Below, one piece after another: positions 8,136-18,500 of a DNA stretch of 41,735 bases. Within the stretch, counting starts at the first letter, position 1. The number at the start of each line of letters is the position of its first letter. The stretch comes from an uncultured Clostridia bacterium (GTDB lineage Bacteria > Bacillota > Clostridia > TANB77 > CAG-508), in the NCBI GenBank assembly GCA_944393385.1, contig CALYAA010000018.1, positions 1-41,735 of the forward strand. Reading direction: 5' to 3'. The translations under genes and the position numbers were made by a program. The notes under the pieces are model-generated. The model worked only from the letters and a program-made list of their open reading frames with translations, did no database searches and was not told the DNA's origin.

Positions 8136-8208
8136 ATTGTCAATGAGGACGGAAATTTTGACAACTTTTTTATTGTCAGTTGTCAAAATCTCCGTCCCCA
8201 TTGACAAT
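8136..8208. repeat. Palindromic repeat, copy 2
   Basis: Arms 8136-8166 and 8178-8208 (31 bp) match except at two positions, with an 11-base loop. The right arm is identical to that of copy 1 for 29 bp; the left arm has two G-to-A changes. In leftward RNA both mismatches become G-U pairs, so the hairpin is preserved on the transcribed strand. It ends five bases from the stop codon (8214-8216) of the ABC permease gene. An extra TGTCAATGG at 8127-8135 tandemly repeats the tip. Confidence 0.88.
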
Positions 8209-8213
8209 CGCCA

Positions 8214-11200
8214 CTATTCAACACTTTTCAAGCTTTCAATCATATCAATTTTTCTTAAAACAAAGTGAATTATGAAGTTTACAATTAGAGAAAATACAAT
8301 TGTTGTTACTGCTGAAATTATATAACTTGATAAAAGTATATTTTCGGCAAATCTTAATGAGTCTATTTCTATACTTGCAATTATTCCACTTGTTATCAAT
8401 ACTCCAAGTCCAAGTCCTAAAATTACACCAAAAACTGTAAATACCATATTTTCTTTGTTTATGTAATTATCAACTTCTTTATCATAAAATCCTAAAACTT
8501 TGAGTGTTGCAATTTCTCTTTGTCTTTCTCCTATATTTATATTTGCTAAATTGTATAATACAACAAATTCAAGCATTGCAGATGTAACAATTAGTACTAT
8601 TACAATATAATTCATAGTGTTTAGCATATCACTTACTTGTTTTACTAAACTAGATGTGATTGAAACTGATGCTACTCCATTAAAGTTTAATATTTCTTCT
8701 GAAATTGTATTTTGTTGTTCTTCACTTATATCTTTTGTATTTACAAGAATCATATTTGTTTTATAGGTATAGCCCATATTTGCTTCATAATATTCTTTAG
8801 ACATATAAATATAATGTGATACATAGTTTTGAGTAATTCCATCAACTTTTAATTTATGTTCGATATCATCACTATCGATTATTGTTATTTCATCTCCAAC
8901 TTCAATTTCAAATGTATCAGCTAACTTATCTGTTATAATTACTCCGCTATTACTTATTTGAAGTTTTTCTTCATCTTTTACATCAATTAGGTTACATACT
9001 TCTTCAAAATTTTCTGTATTGTTTGGTACAAAAATATTTACATCATAACTTATTTCTTCATTAGATACTTTGCCTGTTGATGCATATAATTCGTGAAAGT
9101 TTTCTATGTTTTCATTTTCAGATAAATATTTTGTAATATCATTTAATCCATCTGTGTTTGATAATGTAATTGATGTTTCATATTTAAATATGTCATTAAA
9201 TTGAAAATCAGGTATATCAGAAACTGAATCTCTAATTCCAAAACCTGCAAGCATAAGTCCTGTGCATCCTGCAATTCCTATAATTGTAATAAGTGCTCTT
9301 TTTTTGTAACGAAAGATATTTCTAACAGTTATTTTTTGTGAGAAATTGAATCTTTTCCATATAAATGTTATTTTCTCCATTAATATTCTTTTTCCGTTTT
9401 TTGGAGCTTTTGGTCTCATTAATATTGCTGGTGTCTCTTTTAATTCTTTATATGCAGAAAGTATTGTTGCTCCTCCTATACAAATAAATGCTATTAAAAT
9501 TCCTGCAAGACCTATTTCTACACGGTATGTAATATAAAATTGCGGAATTGTATATATCATTGAATATAACTCCCAAACAATTGTTGGTAGTAAGTAAAAA
9601 CATACTGTCATTCCTAAAATTCCACCTATTACACAGGCAAGAAATGCATATAATATATATTTTGAAATAATTTGCATGTTTGTATATCCTAATGCCTTTA
9701 AAGTTCCTATTTCTGTTCTTTCTTCATCAATCATTCTTGTCATTGATGTTAAACTTATTAATACTGCTACTAAGTAAAATATTACTGGGAACATTTTTGA
9801 TATATTAGACATTGTTTCTATTGCATCAAAAATATTTGTATATCCTGTGTTATCAAATCTATCTTGTATATACCATTTTGCCTTTTCTATTTTTGTAACA
9901 TCTTGTCTTGCTTCATCAATTTTTGCTTGTGCATCATTTAATTCTTGCTCTGCTTCTGCTTTTTTCTCTTGAAATTCTTGTTCATTTGTTTCTATTTCTG
10001 TTTTAGCTTCTTGAATTTGTTTTCTTCCATCTTCTATTTCTGCTTTTCCATTAGATATTTTTTTATATGCGGTTTTTTTATTAGTTTCTAATTCTGATTT
10101 TTGTCTTTCTATCTCTGCTTTTGCATTTGCTAGTTCTGTTTCTCCTGAAGTGATTTGTTCTTCTGCACTTTTTAATTGATTTTGAATTTCTGTTTTTTGG
10201 TTTTGTAATTGAGTAATTGTTCCTTGAGCTTGTGTAATTCCTGCATCTATTTGTGTTGTGTCCATTCCAGCTTGAATTAGTTGCTCTTTTTGAGCTTCTA
10301 ATTGTTGTAGAGTATTTTGAGCTGTAGTAATTCCAGAATCAATTTGCCCGATTGCTTCATTTGCTTGAGTTCTTTGAGTTTCTAATTCTGTTTTTCCACT
10401 TTCCAATTCAGCAGATTTAGTATTTATATGTTCTTCTGCATCTGAAATTTGTTTTTCTGCATCACTAAATTGTTTATTTAAATTTTTTTCTTGTTGTGTT
10501 AACTGTTTTTCTGAATTATTTAATGTTGTTTCCTGCTCACTTATTTCATTTTTTGCATCATTTATCTTATTTTCAGCATCTTGTAATTCACTATCTGCTT
10601 CTGCTTTTTTATCATCAAATTCTTTTTGTGCTTCATCTATTTTTTCATTTGCTTCATTTATCAAACCATCATATCTTGCTTGTTCTCTTGTGCCTTTTAT
10701 TTCTTCTATTTTTTGATAAACTGGATTTACTAATTTAAGATATGAATTACTATCTGTTACTTCTTCTTTTGCTCCTGAAACTTTTACTCCAATTTCTGTA
10801 TAGTAATCTAAATTTATAACATCATCTTTACAGTATATGTAAAATGAAACTTTTCCACTTCCTATTGTAGTTGTTCCTCTTTCACTTGATATATATATAG
10901 GTGATTCAACTATACCTACTATATTAAATTCTTTTGTTGTAAATATGGGGTTATCATTTTCATCTAAATCTTCATTTTGTAATGTTATAGTTTTTCCTAT
11001 GTATTCTTCTGGATTTTCAGTTTGTACATATGCATCGTCTAATAAGCATTCATTTGAATTTTCTGGCAGTCTTCCTGCTATTAATGTTGGAGTGTTAATA
11101 TTTTCATTATATTCTATTACTTTACAAATACTTTCATTTTCATCAATTAAAGCAAATGAGTCTTTTGTTTGTATTCCATATGCTCCTTCAACACCATCAA

Positions 11201-11435
11201 TTTCTTGAAGTGCCGTTATATCTTCATCAGTTAGTCCTAGTGTTGAAATAATGTTTATATCATATAAATTACTACTATCTGCGTATTTATCTAAACTATC
11301 TAACATATCTGGACTTGTTGCAACTAATCCCGCAAAAAAGCCTACTCCTAAAAATGCCATAACTAGTATAGATAGAAATCGTCTTCTTGTTTTAAATATT
11401 GTTTTTATATTATTTTTTAACAATGACTTTTTCAC
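8214..11435 (-). CDS. FtsX/MacB-type ABC transporter permease with coiled-coil extracellular arm
   Basis: A 1,073-residue permease. A first membrane helix near 18-40 is followed by a large extracytoplasmic MacB-like region (about 45-250) and a long Gln/Glu/Lys-rich coiled coil (about 255-530). The first FtsX domain follows (about 555-680, with the ERTEIGTLKALGY coupling segment), then a second helix and extracytoplasmic region (about 725-940) and a second FtsX domain (about 945-1065, with GERQREIATLKVLGF). The duplicated FtsX layout and coiled coil are typical of large clostridial exporters of unknown substrate. It starts at GTG 10 bases after AAAGGGGG. It lies 57 bp after its ATPase and ends five bases before a palindromic repeat. 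Substrate cannot be read from sequence. Confidence 0.92.
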   Translation of the reverse strand: MKKSLLKNNIKTIFKTRRRFLSILVMAFLGVGFFAGLVATSPDMLDSLDKYADSSNLYDINIISTLGLTDEDITALQEIDGVEGAYGIQTKDSFALIDENESICKVIEYNENINTPTLIAGRLPENSNECLLDDAYVQTENPEEYIGKTITLQNEDLDENDNPIFTTKEFNIVGIVESPIYISSERGTTTIGSGKVSFYIYCKDDVINLDYYTEIGVKVSGAKEEVTDSNSYLKLVNPVYQKIEEIKGTREQARYDGLINEANEKIDEAQKEFDDKKAEADSELQDAENKINDAKNEISEQETTLNNSEKQLTQQEKNLNKQFSDAEKQISDAEEHINTKSAELESGKTELETQRTQANEAIGQIDSGITTAQNTLQQLEAQKEQLIQAGMDTTQIDAGITQAQGTITQLQNQKTEIQNQLKSAEEQITSGETELANAKAEIERQKSELETNKKTAYKKISNGKAEIEDGRKQIQEAKTEIETNEQEFQEKKAEAEQELNDAQAKIDEARQDVTKIEKAKWYIQDRFDNTGYTNIFDAIETMSNISKMFPVIFYLVAVLISLTSMTRMIDEERTEIGTLKALGYTNMQIISKYILYAFLACVIGGILGMTVCFYLLPTIVWELYSMIYTIPQFYITYRVEIGLAGILIAFICIGGATILSAYKELKETPAILMRPKAPKNGKRILMEKITFIWKRFNFSQKITVRNIFRYKKRALITIIGIAGCTGLMLAGFGIRDSVSDIPDFQFNDIFKYETSITLSNTDGLNDITKYLSENENIENFHELYASTGKVSNEEISYDVNIFVPNNTENFEEVCNLIDVKDEEKLQISNSGVIITDKLADTFEIEVGDEITIIDSDDIEHKLKVDGITQNYVSHYIYMSKEYYEANMGYTYKTNMILVNTKDISEEQQNTISEEILNFNGVASVSITSSLVKQVSDMLNTMNYIVIVLIVTSAMLEFVVLYNLANINIGERQREIATLKVLGFYDKEVDNYINKENMVFTVFGVILGLGLGVLITSGIIASIEIDSLRFAENILLSSYIISAVTTIVFSLIVNFIIHFVLRKIDMIESLKSVE

Positions 11436-11492
11436 TTTTTATCATCCCCCTTTCATAAGGCTCTAAATATAAACGCCTAAATACATCTTTTC

Positions 11493-12194
11493 CTACCATT
11501 CAATATCATCTATTGAAATTGGATTTTTATTTTTTTCTATTTTTTCTGCTGTTCCATTTTTGAAATGTATTACTTTATCTGCCATTGGTGCTATTGCTCC
11601 ATTATGTGTTATTATTACTACTGTCATTTTTTCTTTTCTTGCCATATCTTGTAATAGTTTTAAAATGCTTTTTCCTGTTTTATAGTCTAATGCTCCTGTT
11701 GGCTCATCACATAATAATAGTTTTGGGTTTTTTGCTATTGCTCTTGCAATTGCAACTCTTTGTTGCTCTCCTCCTGATAATTGTGCTGGAAAGTTATCTT
11801 TTCTACTACTTAGCCCTACTTTGTCTAGAATTTCATTTACATCTAGTGCATCTGAACATAGTTGTGTTGCAAGTTCTACATTTTCTTTTGCTGTTAGATT
11901 TTGTACTAGATTATAAAATTGAAATACAAATCCAATGTCATTTCTTCTATATTCTGTTAATTTTCTATTGTTTAATTTTGTGATTTCTTTTTCGTCTACA
12001 AAAACTTCTCCTTTTGTTGCTGTGTCCATTCCTCCTAATATGTTTAATGCTGTTGTTTTTCCTGCTCCAGATGGTCCTACTATTACAACTAGTTCTCCTT
12101 TTTCAATTTCAAAATTTGTGTTATCTAATGCTTTTATTGTGACTTCTCCCATTTTGTATTCTTTTACAATATTTTTAAATTCTATATATGACAT
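11493..12194 (-). CDS. ABC transporter ATP-binding protein (MacB/LolD family)
   Basis: A 233-residue ATPase that drives the permease encoded immediately downstream. Motifs are complete: Walker A GPSGAGKT at about 40-47, Q-loop in FVFQFYNL, signature [15 protein letters not shown], Walker [13 protein letters not shown], and the switch His in VVIITHN. The GALDYKTG sequence after Walker B and close pairing with an FtsX-domain permease place it in the MacB/LolD branch, which uses mechanotransmission and generally exports or extracts envelope substrates. A promoter with an extended -10 lies about 70 bp upstream. ATPase then permease form a two-gene operon. Confidence 0.95.
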   Translation of the reverse strand: MSYIEFKNIVKEYKMGEVTIKALDNTNFEIEKGELVVIVGPSGAGKTTALNILGGMDTATKGEVFVDEKEITKLNNRKLTEYRRNDIGFVFQFYNLVQNLTAKENVELATQLCSDALDVNEILDKVGLSSRKDNFPAQLSGGEQQRVAIARAIAKNPKLLLCDEPTGALDYKTGKSILKLLQDMARKEKMTVVIITHNGAIAPMADKVIHFKNGTAEKIEKNKNPISIDDIEW

Positions 12195-12412
12195 ATAAAC
12201 TCATTCCTTTCTTGAGTTTTGTAATATTTGTTGGCATAATTTAACTCTACTATTTTTCCGGTAAAATTATACCATAAATTTGTGAAATTTTTGTGTATTA
12301 TTTATTAATTTAATTAATTTTTTATAAAATAGAAATATAAAATGTATTATTTTTTTATTTTTTTGTGTTATTTTTGATTTTGTGTTAAATGTAGAAAAAA
12401 TCCAAAAGAATG

Positions 12413-12440
12413 TTGAAAATTCAAATAAATGTAGTATAAT
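12413..12440 (+). promoter_or_regulatory. Rightward promoter of a candidate small RNA
   Basis: TTGAAA (12413-12418) and TATAAT (12435-12440) are 16 bases apart. No protein gene follows on this strand; transcription would instead meet the terminator at 12470-12504. Confidence 0.55.
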
Positions 12441-12446
12441 ATCAGT

Positions 12447-12504
12447 AGCAATATTGCAATAAATCACGCAAAAAATACCAGGACTGCAATTCCTGGTATT
12501 TTTT
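12447..12504 (+). ncRNA. Candidate ~58-nt small RNA
   Basis: The predicted start, about seven bases after TATAAT, and the terminator end at 12504 define a transcript of about 58 nt. Its 5' part contains the palindrome GCAATATTGC (12448-12457); its 3' half is the terminator hairpin. It lies antisense to the 3' untranslated region of the glucan synthase gene. No known RNA family is recognised, and the promoter could be a chance match in AT-rich DNA. Confidence 0.35.
12470..12504. terminator. Bidirectional terminator after the glucan synthase gene
   Basis: Arms 12470-12483 and 12491-12504 are perfectly complementary for 14 bp (core TACCAGGA/TCCTGGTA) around a 7-base loop. A/T runs flank both sides, so it gives a T tract in either direction. 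It lies 49 bp past the glucan synthase stop. Confidence 0.9.
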
Positions 12505-12552
12505 GTCTTTATTAGTCTTTTTTATTATTAGACAAATAATAAGTTATATTTT

Positions 12553-15500
12553 TTACATCTCAACATCAATATTAAAAACTTTTCCAGAGCCATCAAGAAG
12601 AATTCTATTATCAGACTCAATGCCATTTATCAAAACTCTTTTAACACCTGTGCAAGATTTTGAGATATTATTCACTTTTATATTATAAATACTTTCACCA
12701 TATTTATATTGTACAGAATATTTATCCCAATTATGTGGAATACATGGCTGAATACTTAAAATATTATGGTGAACTTTTAGACCTAGTATATATTCTATTC
12801 CTGCAATATAATACCAACTACTTGAGCCTGTATACCATGTCCAGCCTCCTTGACCTACTAAGTTCTGTGCTCCATAAATGTCTGCTGAAATTACATATGG
12901 TTCTACTTTATATTTGTTTGCTTCTTCTTTTGTTTTTGTGTGCTCAATAGGATTTATCATTTTATACCATTGAATTGCATTATCTCCATTTCCAAGCATT
13001 GTTTCTGCAATTATTGCCCAAATTGCAGCATGTGTATATTGTCCTCCATTTTCTCTTACTCCTGGCAAATATGCTTTTATATATCCTGGTTCTAATTTGC
13101 TTTTTTCAAATGGTGGGTCTAATAATTTTATTAGTCCATGTTCTCTATCAACTAAATGATTTCCTAAGCTTTCCATTGCTACTATCTGTTTTTCTGAATC
13201 TCCCGCTTCTGATATTACACTCCAACTTTGTGCAATACTATCTATTTTACATTCTTCATTTTCCATACTTCCATATACATCACCATTATCAGCAAATGCT
13301 CTTTTATACCATCTTCCGTCCCAAGCATTTTTGTTTAGATTTTCTTTTAATTTATTTGCTATTCCTATATATCTTTCTGCTGTTTCTATATCTATTTTTG
13401 TATTTTCCATATTTGACTCAATTTCATCATCTATTTCATATTTTTTTGCATATTCTGCAAATTCTTTTAAAATAGTGTATAAGAAAAATCCAAGCCAAAC
13501 ACTTTCTCCTTTTCCTTTTGGTCCAATATTACTAAATCCATCATTCCAATCTCCTATTCCTATTTTAGGAATTCCATGTTCTCCAAATTTACATGCTCTG
13601 TCTATTGCTTTTTTGCAATGTTCATAAATTGTTCCTTCTATATTGCTTTGCAAATATTTATCATATTTTTCTTTTTCATCTTCACTTAATTCTGCTCCTT
13701 GTAAATATGGAGTTTTAACTTTTAATATACTGTAATCTCCTGTGAAATTTATATATTTTATTACTGCATATGGGAGCCAAAGTAAATCATCTGAAAATTT
13801 AGTCCTAATTCCTCTTTCATTTTCATCATGCCACCAGTGTTCTACATCACCTTCAATAAATTGATGTTTACTGTGCTTAATAATTTGATTATAAAGAATA
13901 TTAGTGTCTATAAACTTACTAGAAAATGTATCTTGTAATTGGTCTCTAAAACCATATGCTCCACCAGATTGATAAAATCCTGTTTTTCCTAATAGTCTAC
14001 TTGCAAGTGTTTGGTACATCACCCATCCATTTAGTGTAATATTTAAAGATTCATATGGTGTATTTACTTGTACTTTTCCTAAAATTTCATTCCACTTGTT
14101 TTTTACTTTTTGAAGTTCCATATTGCAATTCTGAATATTTGAATATTTATATGCTATATCTTTTGCTGTAATTTTGTTTTCTTCTGCTCCTAATATAATT
14201 GATATTTTCTTTTCAGAAAAACTTTCTATTTGAACCTCTAATTCTATTGCAATACAAGATTTTTTACCAATTCCATTATCATTATCTAATCTCATACATT
14301 TTAAAGCATCTGGTGATGTTATTCCACCTTTTCCAAAGAATTTTGATTTGTTTCCTGTAAATGATTTGATTTTTTCACTACTAGATACATAAATAATATT
14401 GTTTAATGGATCTTTATTATATAATTTTCGAGCAAGAATAACATTTGAATTTTCTTCATATTGTAATTTAATATATCCATCTGTTTTTAATTCATCTTCT
14501 CCAAGTACTGGTTTTATATAATAATATATTTTAATTTTTTTCTTTTTAGGTGCATTGTTTTTTAATGTCAAAATATTTATTTTTGCTGAGTCTTCATTTG
14601 GAACAAATACTTCTAGTTCTTGAATTATATCATCACTTGAATGAATAAATTTTGTATATCCAAATCCAAATACTGTATTATAGTTTTTTTCATCAGGTGT
14701 AGGCATTGCAGTTGGAGACCATATTCTGCCTGATTCTTCATCTTTTAAATATATAGCTTCTGTTGGTATATTTATTGTAAAACTGTTGTGCCAAGCAGTT
14801 ATTCTATTAAGTCTACTATTTCTATACCAAGTATATCCTCCATTTGATTCTGTAACTACTGTTCCAAAGTTTTGGTTTGCCATGATATGACTCCATGTTG
14901 TAGGAGTTTTCTGTTCTTTATTTATTTTTATCCAATATTCTTTTCCATCTTGTGAAAATGCTCCATATTCATTATAATATTTTAGATTTTCTGTGTTTGC
15001 TAACATATCTATTTCATTTGAATTATCTTCTTCTATTGATGGCAAATCTACTAATTCTGTTACTCTATAATTATCTATTACATCTTCTTCCATATCTTTT
15101 ATAATATTTTCTAAATTTCCTAAATGACTATCTATTACAAGACTTGAAACAAATTTTATTAATCTTACATCTTTACTATCCATCTCGCTTTTTGAAAGTA
15201 TAAATATACCTCCAAAAGTGTTTTTTAAATATGCTAATTGACTATTTAAAACTGCTCCTTCTACTTCATTTCTAACATAATTTTCATAACTATAATTTTC
15301 TTCATCTATTATTACTAATTCCATTTTTAAGTTTCTCATTCTTAAATATTCATACATTTTAATTACTTGTTTTACAACATATATATCATTTAAATATTTA
15401 ATAGTTACTGTAATTATTGGAAGTTCTCCAGAAATTCCATATTTCCATAAATCTTCTTGTTTGAATTCTTCATTTTGATTATTCTTTTTTGATTTTAATG

Positions 15501-18500
15501 GATTATCAAATAATATATAAGATGCAATTGTTTGATAAATATCTATATCTTTTCCCTTTACTTCCATATATCTTGATTCTGCATCTGTTTTTGCTTTTAC
15601 AATTTCAAATTCTCTTGAAACATTTTCTGTATTTTTATATTTTTCTATATTTTTTTGAGCTATTTCTTTACTATATTCTACAGATAGAATTAAATCAACA
15701 TAACCTTTTGATTTAGGCGGAATTTTAATAGTATTTTTTATTGCAACTATTCCTTCTGTTACAAGTCCTATTTTTTTAGATAATGGTGTTGAATTTTTTA
15801 TTGCATTTGGCACACTCAAATTATTTCTTCCAATAAATTTTTCTTTATTTATTTCATATTCTGTTTCTCCTATTTTTTCTGCATTTGTCTGCATTTTTGC
15901 AATTAAATACAATCCTTTTTGGTTTGTTCCTCTTTGATTTCTTTTTATAATCATTTCATCTTCTGTTTCATTATAGCTAAAAAGTAAAAATAGATTGTTA
16001 AAAGCTGTGTGTGCATAATCTTGTTCTTTTTTTGATAGTACTGGTTCAAAATAACTTGTAACTTCAAAAATTTTGTCTTCACCAGATAAATTTTGTATTT
16101 GTAATCTTCTTATTTCTACTGGTTCATTTGCATCTGCTATTATAGAAAATTTGGTTTTTAAATCTTCATTTTCTTTTTGAAATTCGTTTCTGTCTGGCAT
16201 AAAACTAATTGTAAATTTATCGCAATTTTCTTCTCCTGTAACATATTCTATTTTGTTTGATTTTATATCTTTTAAACACATTAAAATACCTTGACTATAA
16301 TCATCTGTTATTTTAAATCTATTTATATAATTATCTTCAAATTTACTAACTCCTTCTCCTTTTTGATTTATTCCTATAACATATTTTTCATTTCCTATAA
16401 TATTTCCTCTTATAATTCTTTCATCAATTTTGTTATATTGTCTTACACTATAATTTTCATAATCTTGATATTTTATTTTTTCTGGTTTTTGTTTATTTTC
16501 TTTAGTAACTATAAATGTTTCTGGCATTCTTTCTTGCAACAAAATACTTACTGCTTCTATTTCTGGATTTTGCATAAATCTTTTTTGAAATATTTGATTA
16601 TTAAAAAAATTGTTTATGGAAAGCAATATTAGTGCTTGATGATGTGCCATATAAGTTTTTACAGGTTCAGAAATTTGTCCTTTTGCTAATCTTTCTGGTG
16701 TATAATCAATTGATTCGTAAACCCCATATTTATTTTTCATACATTGTTTTTCTAATTCTTTTATATTTTTTACAACCTCTTCTGGAACATCTGAAAGTGC
16801 AAGTATACTTCCATAACTTGAAACAACCATTTCATCTTCTAAACCTCTTTTTAGACCAAGCCATGGAATTCCAAAGGCTTTATATTGGTAGTTTGAATGT
16901 AAGTCTTTTAAATTAAATGCCGCTTCTGACATTCCCCAAGGTATTCCTAATTTTTGACTATATTCTATTTGGTTCATTATTGCAAATTTACTTGATTCGT
17001 CAAGTAAACTTCCTTTATATCTTTTTATATTAATATTTGGCATTAAATATTCAAAAGATGTTCCAGACCATGATACTAGGCCTTTATATTTTTTTAATAC
17101 TGTTAATGTTCTACTTAAATTGTTCCAATGTTTTGGTGATACATCTTTTTTAGCTATTGCAACTAAACTTGCTTGTCTTGCTTCTGATGCCAATAAATCA
17201 TAATATGAATCTGTTAATTTATTTTCTTCTACATTAAATCCTATTGAAAATACTCTTTGTTCTTCACTATATAAAATTTTAAAATCTGTTTCTTCTATCA
17301 TTTTATCTAATTTTTCTATTAAATCATTTAGTTCTTGTTTTTCTTTATTTTTATCTAAAATTTCTTGTAAAAATGTTTTGGTTGTATACATATATCCTAC
17401 TAAATTTCCACTATCAACTGTTGATACATATCTTGGATATAATGGTTCTTTTGTTTTTATATTATACCAATTGTATAAATGCCCTTTCCATTTTGGAAGA
17501 TTATATACACAATTTATAATTTTTTCTAATAAATTTAGTGTATCTTCTAAATTTTCAAATTTTAGATCATAACTTGATATTACTGCTAAAAGTGAAAGCC
17601 CAATATTTGTTGATGAAGTTCTTGATACTGCAATTGGTTTTCTGTCTTCTTGATAATTGTCTGGCATTAAATAATTATTTTCTTTTGTTAAATAATCTTT
17701 AAAAAATTGCCATGTTAATTTTGCAATATCTATCAAATATTTTTTATCTTCTTCATTTATAGCCATTTCTTTGCTTTCATGTATTTGACTTATCTTAAAC
17801 ATTATATAAGGTACTATTATCCACAAAATTCCAACAATTGTTAATAAAATATTTTGTTTAAAAACTGCAAATATTATTGATAAACTTCCTATTATTACAT
17901 TTATAAACATTGTTTTATAATATGTTGATATATCTGTTTTTGATTGTTTTTCCGCTTCTTCTGAAGTCATCCATTCTAATAGATGTTTATGTGATATTTT
18001 TAATCTATAAATTGTTTTTACAATTGAAATAATTGATATATATGCTTTATATGGTAAACAGCCTAAAGTTAACACTGCTCTTATAATGGCTCCTTTAAAA
18101 CCATCTATTTGTGGATTAAATGTTTGTTGTTTTTTCTCTCCTTCTTTAATTGAAAATGCTCTTGAAAAAATGTCTAGTAAAAATGGATAAATTACAATTC
18201 CAAGGCCTAAATATATTAATAATTTTGAATTATTTAAAAATATTAAACTCCAAATTAGTAATATCATTATTGAGATTTCAAATAAACTTCTTCGTAAATT
18301 GTCTAATATTTTAAATTTTGATATAGTATTTAATTTGCTTTTAAGCCAACTTTTTATCTGCCAATCTCCTCTAATCCAGCGAGATAATCTATTCATAAAG
18401 CTTAAATATTTTGCTGGATATCCATCAATTAACATTATATCTGTTGCAAGTCCACATCTTAAGTAACACCCTTCTAATAAATCATGACTTAAAACTGTGT

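Larger units (their letters stand above)
12195..12552. other. Intergenic region between glucan synthase and ABC exporter
   Basis: 358 bp without a convincing protein gene. It holds a leftward extended -10 (TGGTATAAT, 12274-12266) that should drive the ABC operon, a rightward promoter at 12413-12440, and a strong bidirectional hairpin at 12470-12504. The middle (about 12280-12400) is T-rich and shows nothing else. A 66-codon leftward frame here has no ribosome-binding site and overlaps these signals. Confidence 0.6.

Noticed and set aside
12267..12467. 66-codon leftward frame in the gap before the ABC operon
   Set aside because: Low-complexity Ile/Phe/Lys sequence, no ribosome-binding site, and it overlaps the promoter and terminator signals.
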